Source: an uncultured Myxococcales bacterium (GTDB taxonomy: Bacteria; Myxococcota_A; UBA9042). From it: a DNA stretch of 8,469 bases. The stretch lies in NCBI GenBank assembly GCA_937915965.1, contig CALGHC010000281.1:1-8469 (forward strand). Reading direction: 5' to 3'. This document shows, one piece after another, positions 7,383 through 8,469 of the stretch. Positions within the stretch are counted from its first letter, which is position 1. Every line of letters begins with the position of its first letter. The notes under the pieces were generated by a model that was given only the letters and a program-made list of their open reading frames with translations, was not told the origin of the DNA and made no database searches. The position numbers and the translations under genes were made by a program.

Positions 7383-7481
7383 GTTGCGATCGGGCCGGGC
7401 ACGTTGCGATCGGGCCGGGCACGTTGCGATCGAGCCGGGCACGTTGCGATCGGGCCGGGCACGTTGCGATCAGGCCGGGCA
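7382..7481. repeat. Five tandem 20-bp repeats upstream of the lipoprotein gene
   Basis: The plus-strand unit CGTTGCGATCGGGCCGGGCA occurs five times head to tail, starting at 7382, 7402, 7422, 7442 and 7462. Copies 1, 2 and 4 are identical; copy 3 has one change (CGATCGA) and copy 5 one change (CGATCAG). The units contain the palindrome CGATCG. A partial unit continues into 7373-7378 next to the start codon after a three-base insertion. The array fills most of the 161-bp gap between two genes and lies where the leader or promoter of the lipoprotein gene must be. Confidence 0.97.
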
Positions 7482-7508
7482 CAATGTCGCGCGAAGGCCC
7501 AAGAAGGC

Positions 7509-7533
7509 AAAAACTCGGCCGAAAGACACGCCG
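7509..7533 (-). terminator. Weak candidate terminator after the SUMF1-fold gene
   Basis: Directly after the TAG stop, CGGC (7530-7533) can pair with GCCG (7516-7519) around a 10-nt loop, followed by AG and a run of five T on the transcribed-sense strand (7509-7513). The stem is only four base pairs, so termination here is uncertain. Confidence 0.25.
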
Positions 7534-8469
7534 CTAGGGCGACGACGCCGGCAGGTCGAAGGCGCAGCGAAAGCCCATGTAGCTGATCCGCGCGCTCGCC
7601 GACTTGGGAGCGCGGTACTGGACGGTCAGCGCGCCGTCGACATCGGACCAGGCCTCGCCGCGCTTGACCTGTTGGTCGCAGCCCGCGCCGGGGTTCGGCC
7701 AGGCGGAGCCGTCGGCGGGAGCGCCGGCGTAGTTCGCGTGCCAGCAGTCGTCGACCCACTCTGCGACGTTGCCAACCATGTCGTGGAGGCCAAAGGGAGA
7801 GCGCCCATCTGCGGTCGCGTAGCTGGGCGGGTCGCCGAGCCAGCCCGCTTCGAGAGCCGCATGGCTGCCGCCGTCGTAGAAGCCGACCGGCGAGGTCGGC
7901 CCGCCGTGGTCGACAAAGGGCGGCTCGCTACCGACGAAGGGCGAGGTGCCGCCGGAGAACGACGCCTGGTTGGGGGCCAGCGTCGCGACCAGGGTCATTT
8001 GGGTCCATGGCCGCACGGGCGCGTTGGTGCAGGCAACGGAGCCGCGGGCCGCGTACTCCCACTCGGACTCGCTGGGCAGGCGGCCGCCGACCCAAGCGCA
8101 GAAGGCGCGCGACGCGGCCACATCGACGCAGACGGCCGGATGGTCGGCGACGCGTGGGTCGGCGGACGGATGCGGCACGCCCTCCTCACACCAGTCGATC
8201 TGCGGACAGGCGCCGGCCCGAACGCACGCCGACCACCGCTGGACCGTGGTCTCGGAGCGCGCCATCGCGTAGCCGTGCGAGAGCGTCACGGAGTGGCACG
8301 GAGCGGCGGCTGGTACGTCGTCGCGGCCTTGGGAGAAGGTCACCGTCGCCGCCGAGGGGACGATCACGACGCGCTCGCTGTCGGCGAGGACCTCGCCGCA
8401 GTCCATCGCCTCGGTCGCCGCCCAGCCCTGCGGGCAGCGGCAGCGCGCCCCGCCGTCGAGCTGGTCGCA
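7534..8469 (-). CDS. SUMF1/FGE-fold protein with EGF-like cysteine-rich N-terminal part (5' end outside window)
   Basis: The frame is open from the window edge at 8469 to the TAG at 7534 (311 residues seen), so the true start is not in the window; an internal ATG at 8406 should not be taken as the start. The first visible residues contain CRCPQGW, an EGF-like ending, before the SUMF1 (FGE-sulfatase) domain. Numbering from the Met at 8406, landmarks are CHSVTLSHGYAMARSETTV (37-55), DHPAVCVDVAASRAFCAWVGG (88-108), RLPSESEWEYAARG (109-122), SPFGLHDMVGNVAEWVDD (203-220), KRGEAWSD (248-255) and the terminal GFRCAFD (278-284). True formylglycine-generating enzymes carry two copper-binding cysteines just after the RGGS element; the matching stretch here (250-266) has none, so oxidase activity is unlikely and a binding or structural role is more probable. 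Extra cysteines and the EGF-like part point to an exported protein, but the signal peptide, if any, is off the window. Confidence 0.88.
   Translation of the reverse strand, partial: CDQLDGGARCRCPQGWAATEAMDCGEVLADSERVVIVPSAATVTFSQGRDDVPAAAPCHSVTLSHGYAMARSETTVQRWSACVRAGACPQIDWCEEGVPHPSADPRVADHPAVCVDVAASRAFCAWVGGRLPSESEWEYAARGSVACTNAPVRPWTQMTLVATLAPNQASFSGGTSPFVGSEPPFVDHGGPTSPVGFYDGGSHAALEAGWLGDPPSYATADGRSPFGLHDMVGNVAEWVDDCWHANYAGAPADGSAWPNPGAGCDQQVKRGEAWSDVDGALTVQYRAPKSASARISYMGFRCAFDLPASSP

Noticed and set aside
7382..7481. CRISPR array
   Set aside because: The 20-bp units are directly adjacent without unique spacers, and no cas gene is present.
7481..7510. Promoter TTGCCT-N18-CATTGT in front of the lipoprotein gene on the minus strand
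   Set aside because: Only four and three bases of six match the consensus, which is within chance for this sequence, so it is not listed as a feature.
1601..7537. A 1978-codon open frame on the plus strand running opposite four minus-strand genes
   Set aside because: It is the complement of well-supported genes with clear domains. Its translation is low-complexity Ala/Arg/Gly/Val-rich without any recognisable motif, and long antisense open frames are expected in very GC-rich DNA.
7373..7759. Extension of the lipoprotein gene to an upstream ATG at 7759 (1582 residues)
   Set aside because: The extra 129 residues are arginine-rich, pass through the end of the SUMF1-fold gene in another frame and through the 20-bp repeats, and would bury the lipobox signal peptide.

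Overview
The window is very GC-rich and carries five genes, all on the minus strand (reading order from right to left). The secreted cysteine-rich repeats of the type C-DDGD-x-CT-x-D-x-C, a very long surface lipoprotein, and an SUMF1/FGE-fold protein with a cysteine-rich N-terminal part together suggest a member of the Myxococcota or a related deltaproteobacterial lineage. This placement rests on protein style only, since there is no rRNA or other phylogenetic marker here.

Right part (7534-8469): the 3' portion of a gene cut by the window edge. It encodes a short EGF-like cysteine-rich stretch followed by an SUMF1/formylglycine-generating-enzyme-fold domain that appears to lack the catalytic cysteines of true FGE. 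A 161-bp gap follows, holding five head-to-tail copies of a 20-bp repeat that ends only 9 bp before the next start codon.

Centre (3011-7372): a 1453-residue predicted lipoprotein, the most notable object in the window. Its order is: lipobox signal peptide; a half unit plus six cysteine-rich repeats of about 96 residues; shorter cysteine-rich units; seven WD-like/SBBP-like repeats of about 51 residues, consistent with a seven-bladed beta-propeller; a short cysteine-rich linker; and a C-terminal TLD (TLDc) domain. TLD is best known from eukaryotic oxidation-resistance proteins (OXR1/NCOA7). A possible hairpin terminator lies directly after the stop codon.

Left part (27-2885): a sigma70-like promoter and a 306-bp stretch lead to a small nucleotidyltransferase-fold gene with a strong Shine-Dalgarno site. 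After a 144-bp gap comes a two-gene operon for a split transketolase, with the N-terminal (TPP-binding) subunit overlapping the C-terminal (pyrimidine/transketolase_C) subunit by a GTGA junction.

The lipoprotein and the SUMF1-fold protein are both probably exported and could share a cell-envelope role. The nucleotidyltransferase and transketolase genes look functionally separate. No tRNA, rRNA, CRISPR array, transposase or integrase is visible.
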